This document shows, piece after piece, positions 55,375-63,624 of a DNA stretch of 64,000 bases. Under the pieces are notes generated by a model. That model did not search any database. It was not told where the DNA came from and saw only the letters and a program-made list of their open reading frames with translations. The number at the start of each line of letters is the position of its first letter. Within the stretch, counting starts at the first letter, position 1. The stretch spans positions 24,349 to 88,348 of IMG/VR virus record IMGVR_UViG_3300025466_000019; one strand, 5' to 3'. Source of the DNA: a virus. A program made the translations under genes and the position numbers.

Positions 55375-55728
55375 TTATAGATGTGTTGGAAATTGAATGA
55401 AGCAGCCATTCTCGCCATCTTCACTCACGGAAATCCAAACCTCACGGATTGGATATCGTGCGTTAATTGTGTGATAAAGATCACGTGCAATCATTTCGCA
55501 GGATTTATAGTTAAGCTCAAGTGTGCCATTGGAGTAGCAGCTCTCAAGCCAACGTTTAAACTGGATAAATTCTAAGTCTCGATCATCATGATACACCTCA
55601 ATCCATACCTTGAAATGAAAGATATGACGATGTGGATAACTTAGAAAACTAACATCCTCTAATTCCGGGGAGGTAGCCGCGCCGGGATATCGATGTATAC
55701 CTTCTTTTTGGAAGGTTACCCAAATCAT
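55375..55728 (-). CDS. QueD-like T-fold protein (6-carboxytetrahydropterin synthase candidate)
   Basis: 117 residues from ATG 55728; ATG 55746 is an alternative six codons upstream. His12 (KEGIHRYPG) and the HRH pair 33-35 (SYPHRHIFHFKVWIEV) fit the three zinc-binding His of QueD (first His, then HGH). DLEFIQFKRWLE and NYKSCEMIARDLYHTI match the family's DF and TxEN helix blocks, and VWISVSEDGENG ends with a Glu as in the family. The usual catalytic Cys before HGH is absent. If it is QueD it supplies the substrate of QueE from the FolE product. The assignment rests on pattern and context. Confidence 0.5.
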   Translation of the reverse strand: MIWVTFQKEGIHRYPGAATSPELEDVSFLSYPHRHIFHFKVWIEVYHDDRDLEFIQFKRWLESCYSNGTLELNYKSCEMIARDLYHTINARYPIREVWISVSEDGENGCFIQFPTHL

Positions 55729-55738
55729 TGATTTTTCT

Positions 55739-56251
55739 TTATTCATTGACTGTTTCTCGCAAAGTGTCTGAAATATAAAAACTTAATTCTTCGTAGTTAA
55801 AAGCGGTATCAAAATTATTTAAAATTAAATTTTTAAGATACGGGTATGCAATTTTTTCTCCAGGAATATTGAGTGTACAACATTTGCTGTTCGGCGATGA
55901 ATACTTTTCTGGCAATTTAATTTTTTTAATTTTCAGTTTGTATTCTGAAATAATAGCATTTACTATGACAACTATATGACTTTCGGATATATTATATAAT
56001 TCTGTGGCACTACTTCCTAATAAAAATTTTGCCGATCTTGTGTATGCAAAATTTTTAAAAACTCTTTCAAGCATTGTTATATCAGTAAATTCGCCAAAGT
56101 AAAGATGACTCAAATAAAAATATTTTGATGTATATTTTTGCCTGGCTCTTACCACCGAGTGAGGAGTTATTCCTACTCCTATTTTATTCCACGACGTGTC
56201 CCCTGCCATATCCGGATGGATATAGAAAAAGGGACTTACATTCTTTTTCAT
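55739..56251 (-). CDS. T5orf172/GIY-YIG-like nuclease candidate
   Basis: 170 residues. FFYIHPDMAGDTSWNKIGVGITPHSVVRARQ near 8-39 followed by YFYLSHLYFGEFTDITMLERVFKNF has the strand, KIG and Arg, and later Glu pattern of T5orf172-type GIY-YIG proteins; the Glu would be in LERVF. The rest is alpha/beta without recognised motif. It overlaps its upstream neighbour (ATGA) and has GAGGT before the ATG. It could be another selfish nuclease inserted among the modification genes, or a nicking nuclease in base insertion. Confidence 0.45.
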   Translation of the reverse strand: MKKNVSPFFYIHPDMAGDTSWNKIGVGITPHSVVRARQKYTSKYFYLSHLYFGEFTDITMLERVFKNFAYTRSAKFLLGSSATELYNISESHIVVIVNAIISEYKLKIKKIKLPEKYSSPNSKCCTLNIPGEKIAYPYLKNLILNNFDTAFNYEELSFYISDTLRETVNE

Positions 56252-56772
56252 TTAATTACCTCATCGTTTTTATATTGAAACCAATTGGTGAATGTATCTC
56301 TGCTCATCAAACTCTGCAGACTGTGTGTCCAAACGCCGGGATTTGTAGAATCAAAATCTTTATCATCAATTTTGATCATGGTATTATAATTCCACAGCTT
56401 GAGATAAGGTATTGGAATACGAATTTGTGGAATAAAATTATTATAGTTGTTTAACCCGCCGTCGTTGAATTCTTCTACAGCCGACAGTGGGATATCTAAA
56501 GTGCACCAAAAATCTTTTTCAAGAAAGGCAGAAATCATTTTCTCCCATGCACGCCATTCGTCGGCATTGTTATAGGCAGGATTAAAACTGTGATTGGCAC
56601 CAAAGAAAATATGCTTGCAGCCATTGAATAGTGTTTTTTCATATATGGATTCAAATGAATGTAACCCTACTACAAACAATGTTTTCATTCCGTAGGCAGG
56701 AGTTTTTTCAACTTCTATTCCTACAAAAAACATCACGTCATCGGATTCGCCGGATTCATAATATCTTTTCAT
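56248..56772 (-). CDS. Conserved protein next to dpdA, unknown function
   Basis: 174 residues. VMFFVGIEVEKTPAYGMKTLFVVGLHS, CKHIFFGANHSFNPAYN, FWCTLDIPLSAVEEF, and TMIKIDDKDFDSTNPGVWTHSLQSLM outline an alpha/beta protein of phage type that I recall beside DpdA-like genes in marine phages. There is no recognised catalytic motif. No ribosome site precedes the ATG, and the promoter's -10 box ends five bases before it, so the mRNA may start at the ATG. Confidence 0.55.
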   Translation of the reverse strand: MKRYYESGESDDVMFFVGIEVEKTPAYGMKTLFVVGLHSFESIYEKTLFNGCKHIFFGANHSFNPAYNNADEWRAWEKMISAFLEKDFWCTLDIPLSAVEEFNDGGLNNYNNFIPQIRIPIPYLKLWNYNTMIKIDDKDFDSTNPGVWTHSLQSLMSRDTFTNWFQYKNDEVIK

Positions 56773-56777
56773 TATTT

Positions 56778-56806
56778 AATATACTATCTTTAATATTAAT
56801 TGTCAA
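56778..56806 (-). promoter_or_regulatory. Sigma70-type promoter inside end of dpdA; leaderless transcript likely
   Basis: TTGACA (56806-56801), 17-bp spacer, TATATT (56783-56778). A start about 7 bases downstream falls on ATG 56772. The -35 box lies within the last codons of the dpdA-like gene. Confidence 0.72.
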
Positions 56807-58352
56807 CACTATTTTCCAAGGCTCTCAAGGCGTCATCCTCGGGATTATTTAAATCTATTTCTTCAACCTTGGTAACTTCGTCGATTTGAAATAAATTGCT
56901 AAAAGCATTATCACTTTTTCCGTCTGTAGTGTTTCTTGCACCTGCTAGATTAATTAAAAATGCCTTAGCAGTGGGATGTTCCAGCATTTCCATAGCCTCA
57001 CTTAAATTTTTAGTTGCAAATAATTCTTCTACAAAACGATCAAAATAAAGAATGTTTCTTGGAACCCATTCGCTATATTGATCACTGGAAAGATCTTTAT
57101 CCTTTAATTTTTTCCAATGACGCCAATCGGGACGGAATCTAGCGCGTTCAATATCCATCAATTGATTGGCACGTTGGACCGCAGCTATATGACAATAAAC
57201 GTTGTGTCCCATCATTAGTGCATAGGAAAAACTATCCCATGACGTTTTTCCTTCTTTGCCAATTTTATTCAGCATCCCTGGGGCGTAATGACAAATATCT
57301 CCAATAGTTAATCTGCGTCCAAATTCGCTTTCAAAAGGAAAAGGAATATCAGATTTTGACAATGCTTTGTTATCAGGAGCTTTATCCATTACTACTCCAA
57401 ATTTCTTGGCAGTATGGCGTGCGTTTGTATAAACCAGTCCGTGTGCGGTAGCTACAAAGGGACTGGCACAGTCAAAACTAATTGTGAGATTTTCATTGAC
57501 AGTCTGTCTAATCTGTCTTTGTATAGAAGTTAAAAAACAAGCCCAGTCTAGCTGTGCTGTACCTAGGCAGTGTATCCAATTTTTATCTTGTAAAAATCCT
57601 TCTTCTCTCATGATCATCAAGCGTTTGAGAGTAATGTCCATTTTGCTCATATTAACACCGCCAAATGCCCACCCTTCGGCAGCACGATCTCCCCAAACTT
57701 TTGGATCACTGAATTCTTTTACTCCTTCGTACCAAGTTTGTGCACTGATCCAGTCACTGCCTTGTAGTACATTGAGCCATTTTGTTTTACCCGATGAATT
57801 TTTTAAAAAATATTCATTGTTGTATCTTGTTTTTTCCAAGCAATCCTGTGGACTTGTTAGCCCGGTTCTGGCAGTATTGTTTTTATCACATGCCCAAATA
57901 GGTACATCCAACATCATGGACCAATCGGCGGTAAGCTCTAACCATGCGATAATATCATCTCTTACTTTATTGGCAGCAGGACCCTGGAAATTTAACCAAT
58001 CAAATTTTAGAATTCCTTTTCCAATTTGATATCCGCCAGAGTCTCCTAGGATCATGGTGTTATTACGATCTCGTTTCTGTATCATGGATTCCTGGACTAG
58101 GCTTTTTTTGAGATCCAATTGAGCATGCCCTGCAGAATATAATGCATACTTGTAGGTAAAATAGCCTTCTTCTGGATTGAGAAAATTCATGCCTTCAATT
58201 CCTCGATCAAAATCCTTAGGAATACGATCTAGAGGCACAAATTCCTCCAAACGCTGCTTGGCAATATATGTGCTATAAAAACTACTAATTGCTGGAAGAT
58301 ATACAGAATAGTCTTTTTGTAGTGGTGTTAAATCTACTGGTGGTCTTTTCAT
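56796..58352 (-). CDS. dpdA: DpdA-like DNA guanine transglycosylase (7-deazaguanine insertion)
   Basis: 518 residues. ILGDSGGYQIGKG with Asp104 is the substrate-binding block of tRNA-guanine transglycosylases and their DNA relatives, and SFDCASPF with Asp294 is the place of the nucleophile; the (beta/alpha)8 segments between include TADWSMMLDVP and GWAFGGVNMSK. Together with the neighbouring 7-deazaguanine synthesis genes and a length above bacterial TGT (about 375) it fits phage DpdA, which swaps guanine in DNA for a 7-deazaguanine. It ends in the promoter of the next gene and follows the clamp gene by two bases. A bona fide tRNA enzyme is the alternative. Confidence 0.75.
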   Translation of the reverse strand: MKRPPVDLTPLQKDYSVYLPAISSFYSTYIAKQRLEEFVPLDRIPKDFDRGIEGMNFLNPEEGYFTYKYALYSAGHAQLDLKKSLVQESMIQKRDRNNTMILGDSGGYQIGKGILKFDWLNFQGPAANKVRDDIIAWLELTADWSMMLDVPIWACDKNNTARTGLTSPQDCLEKTRYNNEYFLKNSSGKTKWLNVLQGSDWISAQTWYEGVKEFSDPKVWGDRAAEGWAFGGVNMSKMDITLKRLMIMREEGFLQDKNWIHCLGTAQLDWACFLTSIQRQIRQTVNENLTISFDCASPFVATAHGLVYTNARHTAKKFGVVMDKAPDNKALSKSDIPFPFESEFGRRLTIGDICHYAPGMLNKIGKEGKTSWDSFSYALMMGHNVYCHIAAVQRANQLMDIERARFRPDWRHWKKLKDKDLSSDQYSEWVPRNILYFDRFVEELFATKNLSEAMEMLEHPTAKAFLINLAGARNTTDGKSDNAFSNLFQIDEVTKVEEIDLNNPEDDALRALENSVDN

Positions 58353-58354
58353 TT

Positions 58355-59089
58355 TTACGCCTGTGCTGGAATAATATATTTGTAAGTTGCTAAACCGCTA
58401 TCCATTGTGATCTGCAAAGCCCCGGCATCGCTGATGCTTAATTTACAGTTATTGACATCGGCAATTTTTAACACGCTTAGGATGGCAGCAATTGGCCATG
58501 TGTGAGAACGTGACAGCTTTCCTGTAACGTTGTTTGCAAATACAAACTCACCGCCGTGTGTGCTATGATCGCCAAAAATAAATTTTAAGTTATTTCCTTC
58601 AATTTTAGGAAGAAATGTTGTATGCTCGCTATTAGCACCGGCCTGAAAGCTAAACCGCTGCACGGATTGCAAGGTAGGAGTTACTTCAACATCCCAATTA
58701 GCTCCGCGGAATTTTACTGTTTTTAATTTTTCATTAATAATTTCGGTATTCATAAATCGATAGTCATTTTTAAAATCGCCATTTTTATTTTCAAAATGAA
58801 TGCCAACAGGCACTTTTACTCCATTACGATTGTCTGTAATAATATCAAGTTTGGCATCTTCTTTATATTCATCGCCGTCAAGCAGATATTTAAGTTTGTT
58901 AAGTTGAGGCATACCAAACACACCAATCATTTCCGGATATGGATTGTTGGTTTCTCCATACATGATAAGAGATCTGTCGTCGCTCATGGCATCGATCTTG
59001 GTAGATGTTTTATCTCCAGTAATTTTTACAATGTTTAAAAAACCTAAACTATGAGTATGACTCACGATATCTTGTAGAATTTCTTTCAT
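58355..59089 (-). CDS. 45: Sliding clamp gp45
   Basis: 244 residues, T4 gp45 being 228. It has the two-domain clamp layout: IDAMSDDRSLIMYGE in the first domain, a loop with FGMPQLNKLKYLLDG, and in the second domain GNNLKFIFGDHSTHGGEFVF and SISDAGALQITMDSGLATYKYIIPA at the end. gp45 tethers the polymerase to DNA and also links gp55 to RNA polymerase in late transcription, so it connects this cluster to the late tail genes. A near-perfect sigma70 promoter stands upstream. Confidence 0.88.
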   Translation of the reverse strand: MKEILQDIVSHTHSLGFLNIVKITGDKTSTKIDAMSDDRSLIMYGETNNPYPEMIGVFGMPQLNKLKYLLDGDEYKEDAKLDIITDNRNGVKVPVGIHFENKNGDFKNDYRFMNTEIINEKLKTVKFRGANWDVEVTPTLQSVQRFSFQAGANSEHTTFLPKIEGNNLKFIFGDHSTHGGEFVFANNVTGKLSRSHTWPIAAILSVLKIADVNNCKLSISDAGALQITMDSGLATYKYIIPAQA

Positions 59090-59107
59090 TTTATTATCCT
59101 TTTTTTA

Positions 59108-59136
59108 ATTATATTTAGAAAACTTTTTTTTGTCAA
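59108..59136 (-). promoter_or_regulatory. Consensus sigma70 promoter for gp45
   Basis: TTGACA (59136-59131), 17-bp spacer, TATAAT (59113-59108): both hexamers perfect. AAAAAGGA follows before ATG 59089. Confidence 0.88.
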
Positions 59137-59143
59137 TAATTTT

Positions 59144-61846
59144 TTATTCAAAGCTAAACAAACTGCTAAACGTATTTTCTTGAGTGGTAGATTCTAGATC
59201 CCAATCCAGTACACCGATCAAATTGTCTAGTTTATTATTAATGATAGCCGATTCCATGGCAGAATGATCAAATGGCAGTTCTTGAAACCACTTGGGTAAT
59301 CTCAATTCGTCAACCGGATACGCAACGCTGGTAAAGCCAATGGGATTATCTTTAAGTTTGCAAACAATCACCTTCATTCCGTCCACGATTTGCATTGAAT
59401 ACTTGTCGCCATTCATGCGTCTTAGCGTATTCCAATTGATAGATGCTCTAACATGTCCGGGCATGTTTGCTTTACCTGCTTTTTCTTCCTTGATTTGATA
59501 TTCAGCAATGTTGTTGGCACGTTTAGGACTACCTTTTTCCCAACCCGGGCGTGCCTTGAACTCTGTGCGAAATTCTGAAATCATGTCTAAGATTTCTTTT
59601 TCTCCAGAACCGTTCAATACTTTATTTAGAATTTCACTAAGGAAGTTTTGCATAAATTCTGGAGTGTCACTTCTTTTAAGATCCAACCCCATGGCTTTGA
59701 TCTTGCCAGGTTTTCCATCAATGTCTTGACGTTTTCCGTCTTTGTCATAATAAAGCACAGCATATCTTTTCTTGGTAATGAATAGCCCTTTAATAGCAAC
59801 GATTTCTCTGCCTGCCCGTATAACATCTCCTCGCTTTTTGGGTGTATGAAAGGCATCCAACATCATTTGCGGAAATGTTGAATTAACTTCTTCAGCCACT
59901 GTATTATACAGTTGTATCACCGTGTCCTTATCCCAAGGCAACAGTCCTTTTTGTATTTCATTTTTTAAGGTAGTGTAGGCAGTAAAATAGGCACTGTCAG
60001 TGTCGCCGTAAATAATAGCCTTGCCAACATGATCATATTCACCGGTGATTATTTCGTTGATCTTGGCCGCCATGTGTTTTGCGATTCTACGACCCGTGAG
60101 CGTGGTAGATTGTCCGATCCTGTTATCAAAAAATCTGCATCCAGCATTGAGAATAGCTCCGTATAGGCTGTTGAGATTGATCTTTTTCACTAGCTGACGT
60201 TTATCCCAATATTCCTCTTGGATTTTATTTCCAGCATCAATGGCTTCTTTGAGCTTTTTCTGCATTTCTTTACGTTCTTTATACCAACGCGCAAGCAAGC
60301 CTGGAATAATTCCTTCTTTTTCAAACGTAAAAATAGTGCCGTTAGCACTTAGTACCCAGGGGTTATTGCTTTCAAAAATCAATTCGTAAATTTGTGCGCC
60401 ACTCAGCATGTCATGCCGCCCATCTTCCCAGTCGATGATGATTTCTTTTACTCGATCCTTGGACATGACCAGTTCATATTCATTGCTGCCGAATTTTCCT
60501 TCCCAAGCCAGAGCAAATTTACCACCATTTTTTGCCATCTTGGTTTCAATTTCTAACTTGGTATACTGTTGTCGCAATTGGCCTATAATGGTTTCTGGGC
60601 CCATGTTTAATGCGCGAATTACGGAAGGATATAGACTGTTGATGTCCATGGATCCAATCCAATCATGTAATCCTTTTTTAGGATAGGCTACATATGCGCC
60701 CGCAGCTTTATCATCTGTTGAACTATTTTCTTCGTCATCATCGATAGATTCTTTGTCTTTTTTTGCTCGACTTGGGACGATTAATCCCAAGTGATGTGCT
60801 TCGTTGATAATTGCCTGTTCGGTCACTGCCACGGCGCCCATGGTAGTTTTGAGTAGCACAGTGTTTTCGTGAGCAATGCTGTTGGCCAAATCAATAAATT
60901 TTAATTTTTTATCTAGTTTATCTAGCAGTGCGCAGTCTTGCCTATTATATTCAATAAATTTGCGAAAATCATTATTATAAAGTTGATCAAGTGTACCTTC
61001 ATAGACCGTTTTAGTTTCACCTAATTCATAGTCTGCAATGGCATCGAGACGATAACTGTGACGTTCTTCGTATGTGTACTTTCTATAAAGCTCTAGGCTG
61101 TCCAGATGTACCCGGCCTACCAAATCATATGTCATGGCTGCCTTGCCGTATTTTTCATATTCTCGCTTTTTAGGCATTTGATCCCATAGACAAAATCTAC
61201 GTGTATCTTCTTTACTAAGTACCTTGATTACTCGATTAACGGTATAAGGTATATCAAACCCTTCGCTGTTCCATCCGCTGAGTACATCAGCATCGTCGAT
61301 GAGATTTAAAAACGTGTCCAACATTTCATATTCTGTTTCAAACAGCATGGTGTTAGGAAATTCTTTTACCTGCTCTTCGGCCTCTGCCATGGTTAATGTT
61401 TTAGGCGGTACAGCAAGACATACCAGAGTATCCAACCATTGTAAATGCACAGCGATCGCGGTGATTGGCATAAATGCATCGCTTGGACTAGCATATCCAC
61501 GTTCTGGATCAAAATCTACCTCAATATCAAAGAACGCTACGTTAAGTTTTGGAGCATCTTTTCCTAGATAGTTTTCTTCAAGACATCGAAAAATGGGATT
61601 CATATCGCTTTCAAAAAGTTTGCGATTTCCATGTATGCGTTGTTCCTTGGTATGCTCTTTCCAACTCTTAGATACAACCTTGACCAATGACTGACCAAAG
61701 ATACTTGTGTATTTGCCTTTGGGATCTGGATAATAGAAAAGATATCTTGCTGGATATGTTTGATATATTCGACCTTTGATAGGATCACGTTCAACGACAT
61801 TGACAATATCGCTGTCACGATCCCATAAGGAATCTACGTAACTCAT
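59144..61846 (-). CDS. 43: DNA polymerase gp43, family B
   Basis: 900 residues, T4 gp43 being 898. The exonuclease domain has FFDIEVDFDPERG (Exo I), a WNSEGFDIPYTVNR block (Exo II) and YNRQDCALLDKL (Exo III). The polymerase domain has MDINSLYPSVIRALN (motif A), KKINLNSLYGAILN (motif B) and YGDTDSAYF (motif C). It copies phage DNA with proofreading and ends with a hydrophobic clamp-binding tail (SSLFSF). It contains no intein. A small hairpin just before the ribosome site may serve feedback control, as in T4. Confidence 0.95.
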   Translation of the reverse strand: MSYVDSLWDRDSDIVNVVERDPIKGRIYQTYPARYLFYYPDPKGKYTSIFGQSLVKVVSKSWKEHTKEQRIHGNRKLFESDMNPIFRCLEENYLGKDAPKLNVAFFDIEVDFDPERGYASPSDAFMPITAIAVHLQWLDTLVCLAVPPKTLTMAEAEEQVKEFPNTMLFETEYEMLDTFLNLIDDADVLSGWNSEGFDIPYTVNRVIKVLSKEDTRRFCLWDQMPKKREYEKYGKAAMTYDLVGRVHLDSLELYRKYTYEERHSYRLDAIADYELGETKTVYEGTLDQLYNNDFRKFIEYNRQDCALLDKLDKKLKFIDLANSIAHENTVLLKTTMGAVAVTEQAIINEAHHLGLIVPSRAKKDKESIDDDEENSSTDDKAAGAYVAYPKKGLHDWIGSMDINSLYPSVIRALNMGPETIIGQLRQQYTKLEIETKMAKNGGKFALAWEGKFGSNEYELVMSKDRVKEIIIDWEDGRHDMLSGAQIYELIFESNNPWVLSANGTIFTFEKEGIIPGLLARWYKERKEMQKKLKEAIDAGNKIQEEYWDKRQLVKKINLNSLYGAILNAGCRFFDNRIGQSTTLTGRRIAKHMAAKINEIITGEYDHVGKAIIYGDTDSAYFTAYTTLKNEIQKGLLPWDKDTVIQLYNTVAEEVNSTFPQMMLDAFHTPKKRGDVIRAGREIVAIKGLFITKKRYAVLYYDKDGKRQDIDGKPGKIKAMGLDLKRSDTPEFMQNFLSEILNKVLNGSGEKEILDMISEFRTEFKARPGWEKGSPKRANNIAEYQIKEEKAGKANMPGHVRASINWNTLRRMNGDKYSMQIVDGMKVIVCKLKDNPIGFTSVAYPVDELRLPKWFQELPFDHSAMESAIINNKLDNLIGVLDWDLESTTQENTFSSLFSFE

Positions 61847-61858
61847 TTTATTCTCCCT

Positions 61859-61874
61859 GTGATTTATGGCTCAC
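61859..61874 (-). promoter_or_regulatory. Candidate translational operator hairpin of gp43
   Basis: On the - strand GTGA, an 8-base loop GCCATAAA and TCAC end two bases before the CAGGGAG ribosome site of the polymerase gene. T4 and RB69 gp43 bind a stem with an 8-base loop at the same place to repress their own synthesis. The stem here is only 4 bp, so this is tentative. Confidence 0.35.
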
Positions 61875-61930
61875 GTACCTTGATGCGATCATTTGTGGCT
61901 GATCAAACCTTTCTCTTGGTATATTTATTT

Positions 61931-62200
61931 TTATTCGTCGCGTCGTGCAGCATGCCCGGTAATATCAAGGATAGTTTCCAATGTATCAAAACTATTCCAA
62001 ACTTTATCCCAGTTGCCTTTTAATGCGATGTTGATGGCTTTTTTGATATCTGCGGCAGAAATATCTAGTTCTTCTGCGATAGCTTTGATCGTATCGTTAA
62101 GTCCTTCGTTGAGAACTTGAATTTCTTGTTTAACTGTCACACCTTCGGATACGATCTGTTTAAGTTTTGCCTTTTCCGGTTCGCCAAATACTTTACTCAT
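61931..62200 (-). CDS. DsbA-like small dsDNA-binding protein
   Basis: 89 residues, equal to T4 DsbA. Helical: FGEPEKAKLKQIVSEGVTVKQEIQVLNEGLNDTIKAIAEELDIS, then AADIKKAINIALKGNWDKV, a compact helix-turn-helix-like unit, and an acidic helix. Phage proteins of this form are annotated as late-transcription or dsDNA-binding proteins. Function is inferred from size and pattern. AAGGAG lies 11-16 bases upstream, and a promoter precedes it. Confidence 0.6.
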   Translation of the reverse strand: MSKVFGEPEKAKLKQIVSEGVTVKQEIQVLNEGLNDTIKAIAEELDISAADIKKAINIALKGNWDKVWNSFDTLETILDITGHAARRDE

Positions 62201-62224
62201 TGTAATTATTCTCCTTGTAGAGAT

Positions 62225-62253
62225 AATATACTGTATTTGTCATTAACAGTCAA
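62225..62253 (-). promoter_or_regulatory. Sigma70-type promoter for DsbA-like gene
   Basis: TTGACT (62253-62248), 17-bp spacer, TATATT (62230-62225). The TGA stop of the upstream gene lies in the -35 box. Leader about 18 bases with AAGGAG. Confidence 0.75.
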
Positions 62254-62762
62254 CGATGGTTTCGGTTGATTGATTCTCTTGTGTGATGGATTTCGCCTTC
62301 TTCATGATTGCTAATTATATAATCAACCACATTTACCAACATTCCTTTGGCTTGCGCGATTTTTTCAATTACCCATACCGGAAGTTTTTCATTTGGCTCT
62401 AGTGTATCACTTAACTCGGTTGAAACTCTCACAATGGTGTCAAGATCATTATGTATCATGCCAACTTCGTCATCGTATTCGCCATCATAATTATCTCTTT
62501 GATGCATTAGATCATCCAATGCTTCTGATAATCCATTAATTTTTTTGGTAAGATGTGAAATTTCATCACGATAAACATTATTTTTTTCTTCCTGTAGTTT
62601 CTGATTCAAAGAAACTTCTAGATGTTCAGCAAAACTGAGAGAATTTTTATACTTGGATTCTCCTCTTTTTTCAGCTGCTTTTTTATCTTTATGCGGTCCA
62701 GATCCTGACGATCTTGAATTTTTAGCTACAGGATTGTTTTTAGTTGGTGTTTTCTTTTTCAT
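62250..62762 (-). CDS. Conserved phage protein with WVIEKIAQAKGM motif
   Basis: 170 residues. A basic disordered start (KKKTPTKNNPVAKNSRSSGSG), a coiled-coil helix (HLEVSLNQKLQEEKNNV, LTKKINGLSEALDDLM) and a C-terminal motif NEKLPVWVIEKIAQAKGMLVNVVDYI found in many phage structural proteins of unknown role. It is part of the three- or four-gene group at the right end. Confidence 0.6.
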   Translation of the reverse strand: MKKKTPTKNNPVAKNSRSSGSGPHKDKKAAEKRGESKYKNSLSFAEHLEVSLNQKLQEEKNNVYRDEISHLTKKINGLSEALDDLMHQRDNYDGEYDDEVGMIHNDLDTIVRVSTELSDTLEPNEKLPVWVIEKIAQAKGMLVNVVDYIISNHEEGEIHHTRESINRNHR

Positions 62763-62768
62763 AATTTT

Positions 62769-63269
62769 TTATCTCTTTATTGGAGCGCCAAAAATACTGC
62801 CCTTCATATCTAATCCATTTTTCGCAGTTCCATCTTTGTTTTTGGGTTGAATCGCTTTGGGCTGCGGAGGCGCTTTGGTTCCGCTATGTCCCGGAGTTCC
62901 TGTGTAGGATTTCTTACCTCTAGCGGAGCCAGGACTCAGTTGAGGATTTGGTACACTGGCAATACTGCCGGAGCTGGTAGCGCCAGCTGTGGCTGATTCG
63001 GTAACCGTATGCTCGTAGTTTTGTAACCAATTTTTAAATTGTTCAAAATTAAATTTACCACTTTGTATCAATCGAAAAATTTCTTCAAGACTCAATGCGG
63101 ATTGATCCTCATTGCCTGATCCTGATGCCCAGGCAGGAGTTCTTCTTGAAGGATAAGAATCTGTGCCATGATTGACTTTGGTTCCTAAACCAGTTCCGGG
63201 ACCAGCAAGACTGTTGGCGTTGTATAATTCCGTTAACTCTGCACGGCTGATGATATTTTCAATCTTCAT
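62769..63269 (-). CDS. Protein with N-terminal helix and Gly/Ser/Pro tail, unknown function
   Basis: 166 residues from ATG 63269, which overlaps the stop of the upstream gene by 11 bases; the open frame extends 37 codons more without a site. An N-terminal helix (KIENIISRAELTELYN), a Gly-rich stretch, a helical block with LSLEEIFRLIQSGKFNFEQFKNWLQNYEH and a Gly/Ser/Pro/Lys tail are visible. No family recognised; a virion protein is plausible. Confidence 0.55.
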   Translation of the reverse strand: MKIENIISRAELTELYNANSLAGPGTGLGTKVNHGTDSYPSRRTPAWASGSGNEDQSALSLEEIFRLIQSGKFNFEQFKNWLQNYEHTVTESATAGATSSGSIASVPNPQLSPGSARGKKSYTGTPGHSGTKAPPQPKAIQPKNKDGTAKNGLDMKGSIFGAPIKR

Positions 63270-63624
63270 TTTTATTCCATTGATTAACAGGACTGACTTT
63301 ATGTACATCGCCGGCTTCTTTGCTGCCTTTATTAGACAATGTTTTTTGTTTGTAACCAAATTTCTTAATACTTTTATCAATAATTACATTATCGGCCGGA
63401 GAATATCCTACCATGACCATGTCATCAACAAATTGACCGGTTGGAGGATAATCAAATTCGTCATCCGGAGCTCCTGCCATCATCACTCCTAATCTATATT
63501 TGTGATAATAGTTGTGAGGTCCATTGGGATCGGCCGGAACTCCCACGCTTGATACATTGGGGATGGCTTCTTTTTGATCCGATGCCCATGTTTGAGATTC
63601 TGTTAAAAGTTCGGAGATTTTCAT
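63259..63624 (-). CDS. Conserved phage protein with HKVSPVNQWN C-terminus
   Basis: 121 residues. YRLGVMMAGAPDDEFDYPP in the middle, YSPADNVIIDKSIKKFGYKQKTLS and the end GDVHKVSPVNQWN match the neighbouring partial gene (YRFGLALAGA, HTKSPVNNWN), so the two are paralogues. Similar proteins are found in marine T4-like phages without role. The ATG overlaps the stop of the upstream gene (ATGA). Confidence 0.6.
   Translation of the reverse strand: MKISELLTESQTWASDQKEAIPNVSSVGVPADPNGPHNYYHKYRLGVMMAGAPDDEFDYPPTGQFVDDMVMVGYSPADNVIIDKSIKKFGYKQKTLSNKGSKEAGDVHKVSPVNQWNKNED

Noticed and set aside
57484-58029. A 181-codon + strand open frame opposite the dpdA-like gene
   Set aside because: No ribosome site, no homology pattern, and the opposite strand carries a clear enzyme; antisense shadow.
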